Source of the DNA: Hymenopellis radicata
Taxonomy: Eukaryota > Basidiomycota > Agaricomycetes > Agaricales > Physalacriaceae
Reading direction: 5' to 3'
Assembly: GCA_015501595.1 (NCBI GenBank)
Contig: JADNRX010000120.1
Coordinates: 62,001 to 126,000, forward strand
Length of the DNA: 64,000 bases
Each line of letters opens with the position of its first letter. The first letter of the stretch is position 1. Shown piece by piece: positions 33,825-49,152 of this stretch. The notes under the pieces are model-generated. The model did no database searches, had not been told where the DNA came from, and worked only from the letters and a program-made list of their open reading frames with translations. A program made the position numbers and the translations under genes.

Positions 33825-36771
33825 CTTGGTTGAATGGCGGCGTCGCGTCGTCGTCGTCGGTGAGGAAGAGATACAATGTTTTTTGTTGATCGTGATACGT
33901 CATTACTTGTCCGTATTTGGACCGCGATCTTTCTTTTGGCTAGACGACGTGATTTGGCTGTACCTCAGACATCGAGTGCAAGCGCTAAAACGTTAACAAC
34001 ATATTACGAGGCCTAGTCAATACTTCCTCAAGATCCGTGGCCTTCCGCCGCATTACTATCAGACTCTGGGCTCGAAAACGGCAAACCTCCTCAGAGTCAT
34101 AGGAACGTCCGGGGACCTAAGAGAACCTCATGCTTGCTTCCACTCAAATCCGGAACTGAGCCGTTGGCGAACCACATTTTTCTTCCTATCCGCATATTAT
34201 GGCCTCACTATGAATTCCATGCGTTCGCGGAATGGGTAACTACGGCGCCACATAACGCTAGTACAAATGGAATCTCTACGGATCCACTAAGCGCTCGAAC
34301 CTATCTATATACCTCGGTGTTAGACCATTCTGTTCATACATCCCAGAAGGCATCTCTCCAACATCCAGGCCTGCTTCTGGTTTTCTTCCTCTTCCTCTTG
34401 CCTCCATCCAGCTTTTGTCCGGGTCTCACTCTCGTCATTGCGATTCTTTCAGAGACTATTGCGCGTATTTCCGCCATAGCATGCTCGAACCAGAAGTATC
34501 CATTACGTTCTAGTCTTCGTCTATGGGGTTAGGACACTGGAACGGGAATCTGAGAGTTCATTTCTTCGTTCCATAAACTCTCCGATCAACATGATAGGTG
34601 TTATGGTTTCGACTGTAGACTGTGGAAGGGCTGTGAACTCAATGCTACACAACGTAAGCTATGACTTCCGGCGCCCGCAAGATAAGCTTCTACTATGTAC
34701 TGCATCATTCAGAAAAACTTGCTCTGGAAATTCGATGTCAGTTACCCGCTGCAAGCCTCGGTTATGAATGAGACTGTTCAAACCCACCGGACCATTAAAT
34801 TCCTCCGAAGACCTGGTATCGCGAGGCTCTTTTGGAGAGAGTAAACAATTGCTCAGATTCCAAGCCACTCTCCGACTACGTTAGCGAACGCGTCCACAGT
34901 CCGATCACCATGGAAGAGCCCGGGAAGAGAACTACGAGGCCTACATATCAGCGCTGGAAGATTCGTAGCCAGTGCTAGTGAGAGCGTACGACGCAAATCC
35001 ATGGACATTATGCCGACGGCAAATAGGCTTCTCACTGACCGCCATCAATTGCAAGCCGTCCTGTTCTTCCTCGTTCTTTCATATTGCTTCCAACGATTGT
35101 ATGTTCCTTTAATCACTGCTATACGTCGCCTGACAAATGAGGTCTTCGGATAGCAGAAGATTATACTCACCTTCCACTTCGTGTCCAGGCATGCAAAACC
35201 GCAAACTCTGGCACTTCTCAGAAGAGAATCCATGCGAGGATCGACAAGTTGATTGGCAGGTCCCAAAGCAGCTCGCACGGCGTCATGCAAGCAATGCCGC
35301 GAGCCACGCGCCTTCCTGGCCAGACACATGTCTTGGCCCGACGCATCCCGATTCCTGTGTTCTTGCAAGGATTATCCGCAGACGTGGGAAATAGCTTGCA
35401 GGAAGCTTCTTTATCAGCGCTTTAGCACTAAATCCTAATTGAGAGAGAAAGTATGATACGATCGACGGCGAGGGAGCGTCGTAGAAGTTTTTCGTTTCTC
35501 CTGCTTCGAAGGCTATCAAATTTGTGCGCGTTTTGCTTTATGTTTCTGTTCCTGGTTGTTGTTGATATCGTGCTTCCTTTTTTTCGCGACATCTAGACTC
35601 AGATTCCTGGCTACTTCATCTCGGGACTATAGATGGCCATGGACGTGAGCACAAGACTGTGTCCAGGTCACTCCGAGGATCTTTCATCAAAATCGAACTT
35701 CGTACTCCGTCTCGCATCCCATTGGAGGAAATCGTTTGACTTCGACGTGTCTCCCGAGTACCCCACAATGCGAATCCTCGCTTTACAGTCATCTCGATCG
35801 TGTTAAGGGCGGCGTCTCACGATTTGACACATTATCTAGGCCTCAATCTACTATTTTGGCACCATCTCGTACTGGCGCCCGCGATGTAGATAAACGACTC
35901 ACAGAGAATACTTCGAAGGTCTCTCTGTTTGGCTATTCCTGTGGGAGCTAAGGTGGCGTATCCACCAAACAAACGGGCCTGAACCATCCTTTTTTCGGTT
36001 GGCGGCTTTACCCATCCGTCGAGTTGCCCGTTACTGGAATGCAAGACCCTGTGTCCAGTCCTCTCCGCGCAACGGTCCATGCGGGCTGTCGAAACAATTA
36101 ATCTACCGGGTTCGCTGCCACTGGTCTAGGACGTTTGGAGGTACTGCACGGAAGAACGGTCACCACAATTTTTGGGCGGCATTTGGTTGGCTCATCTCAA
36201 TCCATTTAGTCGTCGGAGCCGAAAATGGTATCGGCCTGTTCACGCGCAAAATCTCATCTTATGTCGCATCTCAAAATGAAGATTTTATCGCGCTCGAACA
36301 CACTCTGTCGTCGTCCTCGGTCTCCTCAGCGCCCAATAATCGGTCTTGGACGGGTCCCTGTGGTCGGTAATCAAACTAATCCGTGGTACGAAGGGCGCTA
36401 GAGTCAAACTGTCCTCACGACAAGCTCGAAGAATACTTGCTCTCGTGGTCTGCATCAAAGGTTATACGAATGTGGCTGGGAAGACTGGGTACAATCCAGA
36501 TTAGGTTGCTTCGGTTGTTGCCGATGAACGGAGTGGTACTTCTTTTCTAATCGCCTTCAACGACATTTGGGTCAGATTGGTTCGGTTCTAGGCAGCCACG
36601 CAGACACGAACCTGATCAAGTAATGCGACAAGGCATCCGGGATCTCCGCTATAATCGCCCTGTGATTGTCTTATATCCACCACGCTAACTCCTCGGCTGC
36701 ATTTGCCTTGAACATTATAAGAACCGAGGCATTGCGGGGGGGAATGCTCGCGCTACATTCAACTTTTTACC
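33825..36771. other. Gene-poor stretch of almost 3 kb
   Basis: Only short ORFs occur, none with a recognised domain. A 58-codon ORF at about 35633 (MAMDVSTRLCPGH...) and a 132-codon T-rich ORF at 34134 were inspected and not accepted. There are no long direct repeats or TIRs that I can see. It may be decayed coding or transposon sequence. Confidence 0.4.
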
Positions 36772-38862
36772 ATGGGATTCTGGGCTTCTTCGAGTGTCCT
36801 CGAACGTGTTTGGTGAGTGCGCGGTTCCCCACTGCCGATCTTCCTTTATCTAACGTATTTTTTCAGTGCAGTCAAAAAGACTGAGCGTCAGCGCAAAATC
36901 GAATCTCTCGCTGTCTCTTATTCTGCTCCTCTAACACCCTCGGAGAAAAAAATTCACGATCTTTCTTTGACCGCGCTCGTCTCACGATGTCGTTCTGGGG
37001 AACTTGCACCGTCCGATGTCATGCGCGTTTATGGGAAAAGGACCCTGCTCGCACAGCAGGAGTCGAACTGCCTGACAGACATTCTCGTCGACGAGGCGCT
37101 CTCCTCTGCCCTTGCACACTGGGGTCCTGCAGGCGATTCTGACGGCGACCGCGTCTGCAATGCTCGGCCACTTCTCGGCGTTCCAATCAGTGTAAAAGGC
37201 GGGCTTCTGTTGTTAAAACTACCTCCCACAACAACTCATCTTGGTGTTCTAGATTCGATCGACATTCGTGGACATGATACTACTATCGGGCTCGCACGTA
37301 ACTGTAACCAACCCGCCGCCACATCTTCAGCTATCGTTCGGCTCTTACAAGATGCTGGTGCACTTATTCACGCCAAGACCACTGTTCCCACTGCGCTATT
37401 CGCGATGGAAACAGAATCTGACGTCTTTGGTCGCACGACCAATCCATACAACCGCGCGTACGGCGTGGGCGCGTCCACGGGGGGCGGCGGCGCTGTCGTA
37501 TCGTGGGGTGGCAGCAAGATTGAGATCGGCTCGGACGTCGCGGGAAGCGTACGGATTCCTGCCCACACTTGTGGCCTCTGGAGCTTGAAAGGCAGCGTCG
37601 GTCGTTTCCCTTCGTTGGGTAACCATTCGTCAATGCCGGGGTTCGAAGCTGTTCCTATTTTAGTTGGACCGCTTGCCAGTAGCTTGGATGACTTACAGGA
37701 GTTCTACCAGCGCGTTATTCAGATGGAGCCCTGGACGTACGATCACACTGTATGTTCGCGTGCATTTCGCCGATTATGGGCGGCGAAACTCATAATACTT
37801 GCAGTGCGTGCCTCTCCAGTGGCGACCGATAAACTTTTTGGAAGAAGGTCGCCGATTGAAATGGGGCGTCATATGGACAGATCGTACGTGAACAATTGTA
37901 TTGTCGTGTGCCACTAGTTGACGCTCGCATCAGACACAATTCCTCCGTCACCCGCGTGCAAACGTGCACTATCCACCGTTGCCGAAGCGTTGAGATCAGA
38001 CGGGCACGAAGTCGTCGATTTGTGAGGACCTCTTTCCTTTCAACGATTAGGCTTTGTAACAGGTGTCCAGTTCTCCCCCCATTCTTGAAGTCCTTGGCGT
38101 CGGATACCAATTGTTCTTTGCTGACGCCGGTTCGTGAAGTCTTGACGTGCTCTACCATAACTGATGCCTTTCCAGGTTCCCAAATCTTCGCCAAACTTCT
38201 CCCAAACGAAAGACTGAATGACGCGCTCATGGGTACCTTGACGCTCATAAGGCGCTCTCGTTTCGTCAAGTCGCTCTATCGCCTATGGGGTTACATCACT
38301 GGGCGCCCACAGCCCGAGGCACCAGAAGTTTTATGTTCGAAGACTATCGTCGAAGAGCGCGAGCTTGTGATACAACGGGACGCTCTCCGAGATCAATGGC
38401 ACCAACAATGGACCAGCCAAGGGCTGGACTTTGTCTTGACAGTCACTCATCCTTTCCCAGCGCTTGCGAATGGTGACGGTGCGAAAGCCTCATTGATGAG
38501 CGCGAGTTATACCTTCTTATTCAACCTGGTTTGTCACCTACCATGCACCTATACACTTTCATTAACGCCTCTTTATTCAGCTCGATTACGCTGCAGGGGT
38601 TCTTCCCGTGACTAACGTGGACAAGGAACTTGATTCCCTGCCGGCCAATTTCGAATCGAGTGCAGAGTATCAAGGAATGACGCCGGGCGGTCAATTAGCG
38701 TGGTCGACTTATGACGCGGAGAAGATGCACGGGTTACCGTTGAGCGTGCAAATTGTTGGGCGCCGCTTGGAGGAAGAAAAGGTTCTGGCGGCGATGCGAG
38801 TTGTCGAGCAGACGCTGAAGAACAAGGGTGTTGTATTTAAGGCCAAGAAAGATCTCATATAA
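36772..38862 (+). CDS. Amidase-signature (FAAH/acetamidase-like) hydrolase
   Basis: Serine amidase with the Ser-cisSer-Lys triad. Exon 1 (MGFWASSSVLERV) joins through GTGAGT...TTTCAG to CAVKKTERQRKIESLAVSY. The general-base Lys is in LLGVPISVKGG. The amidase signature reads GVGASTGGGGAVVSWGGSK, then EIGSDVAGSVRIPAHTCGLW, giving cis-Ser in GAS and the nucleophile in AGS. After splicing, GVIWTDHTIPPSPACKRAL and PPILEVLGVGYQLFFADAG follow. The C-terminal part has GLDFVLTVTHPFPA, DYAAGVLPVTNV and MHGLPLSVQIVGRRLEEEKV. Oddities: the usual GGSSGGEG is GASTGGGG and the usual TDIGGS is SDVAGS, so activity or specificity may differ. The substrate is unknown. Convergent with the chitinase. Confidence 0.87.
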
Positions 38863-39089
38863 GACTTTCATTCCGCACTCGGGACTCCGCATCATACTTA
38901 TTTTATTCTTATCACATTCGCCATTATTTATTATCCTCTTACTTTACTCCTAGTCTTTTAGACTAATGTTATTATTTATTCGAGCGTAAAACGACATGAA
39001 CAGAGAGAATGAATGAACTGATAGTATCAAAGAACGCGACATGATTGATTGGTGATTGTAACGAGTGTTGTAATCTCCTGGCGGTTTGG

Positions 39090-41139
39090 TTAAAATCCAG
39101 CAGAGTTACGAATCTTCTTCATTCTTGAGGTTCGCTTCTGGGTGGTAGAAGTCACTTCAGCGTCAAGCGCGGTGGCGGCCGTGACGACATTGACGGAAGA
39201 CTGCTTGTCGACAACGTGTCGGGAATCAGTCAAGGTCGGGGCTTCTGTGGCAACGGCTTCCTTCAAGGCCGAAGCGCAAGCTCCGTTGTCAGTCCAGACA
39301 CCAGCAGCACCTCCGGGAGTATCTGTGCGATAGGTCAGTTGAAGCCTATATCAATATTCAAGAAAGAAGTCACGGACCTGCCTCACTCCACCACTTGGCG
39401 GTCCATAGATCACCGTTGTATGTAACCTGCGAGCCGCCGACGTACTAAATCAAGATGGTAAGCCCAAGAACGAGAGGAAATCATAGTTGGTGTATACGTA
39501 CTGCAACACTAGAATCCCACGCGGCTACACCTGCACAACTGCCAGTTCCACTTCCTGCGGTGGTAGTCGTTGCCGGGGCGGTTGTTGTCGAAGTGGTTGT
39601 TGTCGGAGCAGTAGTAGTAGTTGGTTGGGTGGTGGTGGTGGTGGTGCCGCCTCCGCCGCTACCATTTGCAAGGGCATTCTTAAGCGTTGTGTCGATTCGG
39701 CCATTGGCTGAACAGATGTCAGAACGCGCCGGCGTGTGTGACACAACGGGTACTCACCATATGCCTGCGAAGCATCCCAGAACATCACACCGCCGAACGA
39801 GGAATATTTCGATCGAGTTTCTTGAGCGATGGTGGAAAGCGTTCCGGCATCAACATAGCCAGAGCCAGCAGCAGTAGAAGAGGCTGGTGCGCCTATGTAG
39901 ATCTTCACGTTGGCATTTGGGGAAGCCGTCTTGGCCCAGTTATCCCTGTAGTTGCAATCGTTAGTTTTGTAGAAAGGCACCGTCAAAATGTGTACACATA
40001 CCATGTCCCAAAGTTCCATGCGTCGGCATTAGCATAGTTTTGCAATCCACACCAGTTGTTGTAGAACTAGCCACGTATGAGCTTCAAGAACAATTCTCTA
40101 AGAATTTGAGAGACTATACCTGGACGTAGATGGCATCAAATCCAACGGCACTGATGACAGAGCCGAGATATGCGTCCGGGAACACGCACTGGGGTGCAGC
40201 AGTTATGTAGTACCTGTATCAATATGATGGTAAGCAAAAGGCATCACAGAGGGTTTTCTCAATTCGTACGTCTTGCCAGCAGATGCAGAGAGCGACCTAA
40301 TCTTCGTAACGAATGCAGCGAATCCGGTGCTGCCGCCACCCTCGATATCCAAGTCAAGACTTGGGAACGAAGTTCAGAAATCGAAAGGATGGCAGGAGGA
40401 AGAAGAAACATACCCATCGAGAACTGCATCGCCAAAGGGGCGAGTGCTGCTTGAGCCGCCGAGGAAGAGATCCCACACGGTCTGAGCAAACGTCTCTGCT
40501 TGAGCATCGCTCGAGAATGTCGCGGCTCCAGTCGCACCACCAAGGCTGAGTGTTATGATTTTACCAGCAGCTTGGCAAGTCTTAATGTCGGATGCCATAG
40601 ATTGGCAGTTCGCCAGACTCGTGCCCGAAAAGACGCCATCATCGACAGAGTTGCAGGACTGGGAACATGTATGAGCGAAGGGTAGCAAGCAAACATCACT
40701 GCTTGAGGGACAACTCACGTTTGCCAAGTTAATTTCGGGAAGTCCACCGGTTGAGAAGAAGACAGTGAGGAAAGCGAGGGGTATCGCGTCGATAGAGGAG
40801 TCCTACGCACGAAAGATATTAGGCGTGGTCAAATGTCGGGCGAGGTGAAAATATACCTGGCAGTAATGGGCCAAGTTGGTTTGCCAATTGGCCTGGTCGG
40901 AATGAGTTGCACCATACGAGTTCTGTCCCCAATACCTAAACATAGATTAAAAATAGAGACGACAAGAACACGAAAAGTGGCGTACGCCACGACCTATGAA
41001 AAGGAAATCAGTCTCATCTCCAACGAAGAAAGGCGATACGACTAACATTGTCGGTGCGCGAATTGTCGTAAGCCGACGCGGAGAGGAGAGATGCTGCAAC
41101 AGCAAGGGCAGCGGATAACCTCGACATGGAGCGAACCAT
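39090..41139 (-). CDS. GH18 class III chitinase with C-terminal chitin-binding module
   Basis: Secreted endochitinase for wall remodelling or chitin breakdown. A signal peptide is present ([20 protein letters not shown]). The barrel shows [23 protein letters not shown] and the catalytic [10 protein letters not shown], formed across an intron (GTATGT...CCCAAG); the last Glu is the proton donor. The substrate region is [14 protein letters not shown] and the barrel end is [20 protein letters not shown] Thr-rich, probably O-glycosylated linker ([20 protein letters not shown]) leads to a CBM5/12-like module: [20 protein letters not shown], then [14 protein letters not shown]. About nine introns. 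The final tail is short and not obviously a GPI signal. Confidence 0.9.
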
Positions 41140-42125
41140 TCTGGGTATGGGTAGGAAAAGAGAGTGAGAGGATCGGATCCGTGAAAACAAACATCGCGCT
41201 CTGTCTATCTTTTATAACAGCAGGGCGCCGATAAAAGGGGAAGCCAAAGCATCCACCACGCAAAAGAGAGCTCCCTTCGGCCGCGAAGGGGTCCAGTTCC
41301 TGGGCCTCATGGTCCCGAATTCCGACTTTGAGGTCAAGAGCTAGAAATAAACAGGAGAGATGGCCTCTGTGATTAAACCAGCATGCTCGTAGTAACATGT
41401 CCTGATTGTTCCTCCATGTGGGGACAATTCAGCAGACGCGGAACCGTGTGGTCATAGGGCGATAGCTCAAGCCGGTAGAATAGGAAATGTCTCGTAGAGG
41501 TGACATTTCCTGTTCCTGCTAAGACGTGGAAGTGAGCTTAACGTGAGCCTCACCGAAGATTCTGCGATTGCTATTTATGCAGGCGATAAGGCAACAGCAG
41601 CTTGTCTGATGCGAGCTCGAATAGGTGCACAGGACAAACCAGTACTGCGTTGCATCAAAAAAGAGCCTCGCTATCGAGACGAAGCATGTGGTTCGAAAGC
41701 AATGTGTTCAGCAGTACAAATCTGACTGCCTAGGCCCTTTAAGGCAATTGAAACCTTTTAGAGTTCGTTACTGCCGTCGTCGTCGTCACACGACATGTTT
41801 AGTTCGTGCTCCGAAAGATTCAAAGAAGAAGAATGCCTTCCCACTGCCAACGATTGTTGGTTCAATTACCAACGTGTGTGTCCGCTCACACGCTGCGGGG
41901 CACCCATCAGGATTCATCAAGTTTCAGAGCTACTCGTATTTGTAGATGCATCAACGGAATATAATTTACAGAAGGGTACACGGATCCCAATTATATACGA
42001 GGCAGAAAGCTCGAGGAGATTACTTCTAAGGCATCTATGTCTAAGACGTACGAAGACAAGCATCCCAAACGCGATCAATGAGCTGGCTGCAGAACAGATA
42101 ACGAAGGTCAAGCAAAGCAGCGACA
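41140..42125. other. Intergenic, chitinase promoter and DBP2 3' region
   Basis: Almost 1 kb on the 5' side of the chitinase and the 3' side of DBP2. No supported ORF or RNA gene. Confidence 0.45.
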
Positions 42126-44721
<2,596 letters not shown>

Positions 44722-45304
44722 TTTATTTGATGTGAAAAGGAGGGAGGATGAAGGGAGGAAACAAGGAGGCAAAAGAAAATTGCGCATGTCAGCTTCAGCC
44801 CTTGATCTAAACACGCGCAAACAGAGTGCGCCCGGTCCGCCTTTTACCGGTGGCGCAAATCGATACATTCACAGCCGCAAACGGATAAATTTGTTCAGTC
44901 AACGCCACGACGAGAAAATAGCGAGTATTCGCCATACGCGTGGCAAATGCCACACATGATGATGAGGACCCGCAGGAAGCGCCGCCCATCAGCGTCGGAG
45001 CACCGCAATCGATTTGTACAGACATATGCAATTGGTATCTAAACACCCGATAAAGAGTACAAATGGTCCAAAGGAGGAATAGAAAAGAAGTGTACGATAG
45101 TAGAACAAGTGCATAACAAAAGGGTGATGGTATATACTTAGCGATGCAAGGAGAAAGCATGTATAGTCGTGTGAAGCGAGATAAAGAGCAGAAAGAAAAC
45201 AGATATGCTACATATCGAAGTTATTGCCTGCACACAGGATGAAAGTAAGCATCATTGCATAGAAGGAGGAGGACGACTAACCACGATAAGGCAATGCCAA
45301 GTTG
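44722..45304. other. DBP2 promoter and RSR1 3' region
   Basis: About 580 bp with no supported ORF. It holds the DBP2 upstream region. Confidence 0.45.
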
Positions 45305-46288
45305 CTACATGATGATGCAGGTGCCATCTTTCCCGTGTTTCCTCTTGGCCTTTCTCGGCGAAGAGGTTTCATTAGGATATTTCTTGCGCATCTGCCGGAC
45401 AAGATCCTCAAAGACATCAGTGACGTGCCAGTTTCGTTTCGCAGAGGTTTCGTAAAATGGGTGACCCCATCGGTTGGCTAGGTTTTGGATGGTGTTCTTA
45501 GGTACTTCTCGTTCGCTGACGAGGTCGAGCTTGGTACCGACAACGACGATAGGGATGTCCTGATGAGCCGCATGTCAGCCATGCGGTCGGAAGCAAAGAT
45601 TGTGTGCCTACAGCCTCGCCGCCTTTAATCTGGTATATCTGTTTGCGCAGATTGTCGACCTCCTTTAGACTTGCTTCCTGGGTAAGACTGAGTCAAAGTG
45701 AGACGGGTTTCGTACACATGAGAAGGATTAAGACCTGAAGACGAGCACAAATCCTTTCCCTGCCTGAAGAGGATGTGTGAGCAGCAGTACACGGATGACA
45801 GCATGAGAATACCAACCTTGATATATACTTCGTTAAGACTCGTGAATTGTTCGGCACCGGCGGTGTCGAGGACTTCAAGCTGTTGAGATAGTCAGTGACT
45901 GTATCAAGGGAGAGGGAAAACGAACACTCTATATACGTGTTCGTGATGAATAACGACGGTGGCGGGGTAGAGGAGAGACTCACAGAGGATAATTCTCCAT
46001 CCACCTTGACCGTCCGCCGATATTCCTCTAATGGTAACAGACAGTGATTAGGACATGGTGGACAGACACGGGGCCTGCGCACCTTCAATTGTTGGATCGT
46101 AATAATCTATGAAGATGTCGCGGATATACCGCACTGGAGGAAATGAGCGTCGACATAATTGCTGTTGAAGACGGAGGTCACCTGTCAGAGCAGACTTGCC
46201 GACACCGCCAGCTACAGCGATCAGCACGAATGGACGTGGAAACGGAGCCGAGCTCACCTCCGAGAACGACTACATTGAACTGGCGCAT
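45305..46288 (-). CDS. RSR1: RSR1/BUD1-like (Rap-type) small GTPase
   Basis: Membrane-anchored Ras-family switch linked in fungi to polarity and bud or tip site selection. Exon 1 (MRQFNVVVLG) joins through GTGAGC...CTGTAG to AGGVGKSALT, restoring a perfect P-loop GAGGVGKS. Next: VRYIRDIFIDYYDPTIE, effector YDPTIEEEYRRTVKVDGE, G3 LDTAGAEQF, FTSLNEVYIKAGKGFVLVF, G4 VVVGTKLDLV (TKLD in place of NKLD), and ETSAKR. A basic stretch (RKAKRKHGK) precedes the CAAX box CIIM, so the protein should be prenylated. It resembles Rap/Rsr1 more than Ras1 in the N-terminal and effector regions. Six introns or more. Head-to-head with the cyclophilin, 191 bp apart. Confidence 0.88.
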
Positions 46289-46479
46289 GGATACCGTTCA
46301 GCCTGTGCAAGGCTCGTCCTGGGTCGCGCGGCCAGAGTCGGTGGCAGAAGAAGGGAGAAAAGCGGAAATGGGGAATGAGACAGAACCGTGAGACTGTGAG
46401 AGCGCATAAAAAGCTCCGGCAGGCCTGATTTCAAGCCGCCTGCCTTTTCCTTTTCCCTCGAGGTTCGTGCGAGGCTGAT

Positions 46480-47769
46480 ATGCGTCCCCGAGTCTTTCTC
46501 GACTTTTCTCTCGACAATGTGTCTTTGGGCAGGTGCGATATCCATGAGATTGCTGATGAAATTCGCGTAACAAGACACTTAGGGTCATCTTGGAGCTTTA
46601 CACCGAGTCTGCTCCCCAAACAGCCGAAAAGTGCGTTGTTTGACATTGTTCGCGTCGTCGACACCGTCTCTGACGATGGCCACAGCTTTCGCGCGCTATG
46701 CACGGGCGAAAAGGGCCTTTCATCTGCCGGTGTACCGCTTTACTACAAGAATAGCATCGTGCATCGTTGCATCAAGGACTTTATGATTCAAGGAGGAGGC
46801 ACGGCCCTCGCGAATCTGGCTATCTCCTTCTAACACGCAATGTTTAGACTTTACGAAGCGCAATGGGACTGGGGGCGAGTCTATTTTTGGTGGCAACTTT
46901 CCTGATGAGGATCTCTCTCGCCCTTTGGACGCAGAGGGTCTGCTATGCATGGCAAACAGAGGCCCAAACACAAATGGCAAGTTCCCGAGTATCCGCAAGC
47001 ATGCGCTTCTTCTCATGCCTGCTACCCAGGTTCTCAATTCTTTATCACCCTGAGGGAATGCCCCCATCTGAATGGCGCGTCCATCTCTGCCTCCCTCGCG
47101 TCGCGCTATCTGATTCATTTCCCAGGAAAGCACGTTGTCTTTGGCAAGGTCATCAGAGGCTACGACGATGTAATTTCCAAGATAGCGAACGTGCCAGTCG
47201 ATGGAAAGGACCGTCCCACTACGTCGGTCATCATTTCCAACTGTGGTGAGCTCGAGTTGCGTAAAAAAGAACCAGGTCAGTCCCATCTCCCTGAAACTCA
47301 TAATGAAAGAAGACCATCCTCATGATCTCAGTGAAGCGTGATCGCTCTCCGGAGGATGTGGACGACAATATACGTCGGAGCAGACACTCATCACTTAGCC
47401 GATCCCGGTCATCCAGCTTGGACTCTGCTCCCCGTCGGAAAAAGTCGAAGAAGGAGAAGAAGAAGAGCAAGAAGGAGAAAGCGATGGACAACAGCCACGA
47501 CGAAGATGTGCCTAGAAGGCCCAACGGTGAGACTGAGGAAGAATATGACGCCAGACTCGAGCGGGAAGAAAATGAACGGATAGAATCTCAACGGCGCAAG
47601 GAGCTAGAACGTCTGAAGCGCCTAAACGATGAATCAATCCAATCAAAGGACGGCGTGCGGTTCAAGGGTCAGTAGTCCTGCCTTATCTTGACGCCACGCT
47701 GATATCTTCCACTTGTTAGGGCGAGGGAGGATGAAGTACATCGACCCAGAAACCTCCAGAAGATATTGA
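46480..47769 (+). CDS. Cyclophilin-type PPIase with RS-like tail; three GC-AG introns
   Basis: Peptidyl-prolyl isomerase with a charged Ser/Arg/Lys tail like nuclear RS-cyclophilins (PPIG group), which associate with splicing factors. The first exon [18 protein letters not shown] splices to [16 protein letters not shown]. Then [25 protein letters not shown]-equivalent [50 protein letters not shown] and [13 protein letters not shown]. The tail has [20 protein letters not shown] and [14 protein letters not shown], ending [10 protein letters not shown]. Three consecutive introns must start with GC: 46799-46847 (GCACGG), 46977-47029 (GCAAGT) and 47075-47125 (GCGCGT). GT alternatives destroy conserved residues; the first interval has no GT near the exon end at all. 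Confidence 0.9.
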
Positions 47770-48088
47770 AGTCTTCCCTGCCACCTTCTTAGAATATCCC
47801 TGATTGATAGCTTGTGACATTCAAAGCTCCATGTAAGTATCGATGCACTTATCTACGCACTTCCGTTTACACAGGTCAAGGTCCCTTCCTCTTGTATTTT
47901 TTGGCTGCCACATAATGACACTCAGAATCTGACAATGCCTGTGAAGAACGAGCGACCCACATCAATCCGACGCTGAGTAATTCCATTGCGTTGCATATAT
48001 ACGATCCGCGTCTGCCTTACAAACCGACTCTGGACGACAGTATAAAGAACCTTCAACTGAGATGTCAGAGAACTCCAACGTTTGAAAG
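47770..48088. other. Intergenic, no gene seen
   Basis: About 320 bp between the cyclophilin stop and the NmrA-like start. Only short frames. Confidence 0.4.
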
Positions 48089-48983
48089 ATGCCCTCCAAT
48101 TCCATCCTAGTTCTTGGCGCAGGAGAACTCGGCACGCCCGTCCTCCAATCTCTCGCCTCCCACCCAAAAACGCGCTGGATCTCCCATCACCGTCATGCTA
48201 CGCGTGACCTCCGACCCCGCCAAACAGGCCCTCATATCCTCCCTCGGCATCTCCGTTCTCCCAGGCGACCTCGGCAACGCCTCGGAAGACGAGCTGGCCG
48301 CGCTGTTTGCGCCATTCCACACCATCATCGGATGCACGGGCATGGCCTTCCCAGCCGGGCGCCAGCTCAAGATCGCACGCGCCGTGCTCGCCGCAAAAAC
48401 GCGCAGATACGTCCCGTGGCAGTTTGGCGTCGACTACGACATCATCGGCCCCGGCAGCTCGCAGAATCTCTTCTCGGAGCAGCTGGCGGTTCGCGCCCTC
48501 TTGCGAGCGCAGACCGCGACGCGCTGGGTTATCGTGTCGACAGGCATGTTCACGAGCTTCTTGTTTGAGCCGTCATTTGGCGTCGTAAACGCAGAGCGCA
48601 CTGCTGTGCACGCGCTCGGCAGCTGGGAGAACAAGGTGACAGTGACGACGCCGAACGACATTGGCCTGGTTGTCGCGGAGCTGGTATTAGACGCGCCTGA
48701 TGCAGACGGCGTAGTCTTCATCGCAGGGGACACAATCACGTATGGGCGCCTCGCCGAGGTGGTGGAGAAGACTCTTGCAAAACCTATCACAAAAGAGGAG
48801 TGGACGGTCGATTTTCTGCGAACTCAGTTGGCAGACGATCCAGACAACGGGTTGAAGAAATATCGCGTTGTTTTCGCAGAGGGCAGAGGCGTATCGTGGG
48901 ACACTGACAAGACCTTCAACGCCCAAAGACATGTAAAGCTCATGGACGTGGAGGAATGGGCGAAGGCAAACTTGCAGCCTTAG
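48089..48983 (+). CDS. NmrA-like / isoflavone-reductase-like NAD(P)-binding protein
   Basis: A Rossmann-fold protein of the atypical short-chain dehydrogenase group. The N-terminus MPSNSILVLGAGELGTPVLQ has the GxGxxG dinucleotide motif. The rest (SPITVMLRVTSDPAKQALIS, HTIIGCTGMAFPAGRQLKIA, RYVPWQFGVDYDIIG, WVIVSTGMFTSFLFEPSFG, NDIGLVVAELVLDAPDADG) matches fungal NmrA-like proteins to the stop at 48983. The two parts are in different frames. They join if one A is removed from the AAAAA at 48166-48170, giving HPKRAGSPITVML. No intron fits there. It may be an enzyme or a redox-sensing regulator; the sequence does not decide. Confidence 0.82.
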
Positions 48984-49152
48984 ATCTATCCCGGCCAAAG
49001 GTTGAGAACGCCCAAGAACACAATAATGATACAGCGTAGTACACACATTAAGCAAAACATACGAAAGCGCGAAAACACTGTGCGATAGAGATGTCCAAGA
49101 AGCACCAAAAAGTCACAAGATTATACCATGCAAGAAATAAGTAGATAATAAA

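Noticed and set aside
34134..34532. 132-codon plus-strand ORF in the gene-poor stretch
   Set aside because: Hydrophobic, T-rich composition and no family match; likely chance.
36772..41139. Amidase plus chitinase as a functional cluster
   Set aside because: They are merely convergent neighbours with unrelated signals (cytosolic versus secreted); no third member or shared motif.
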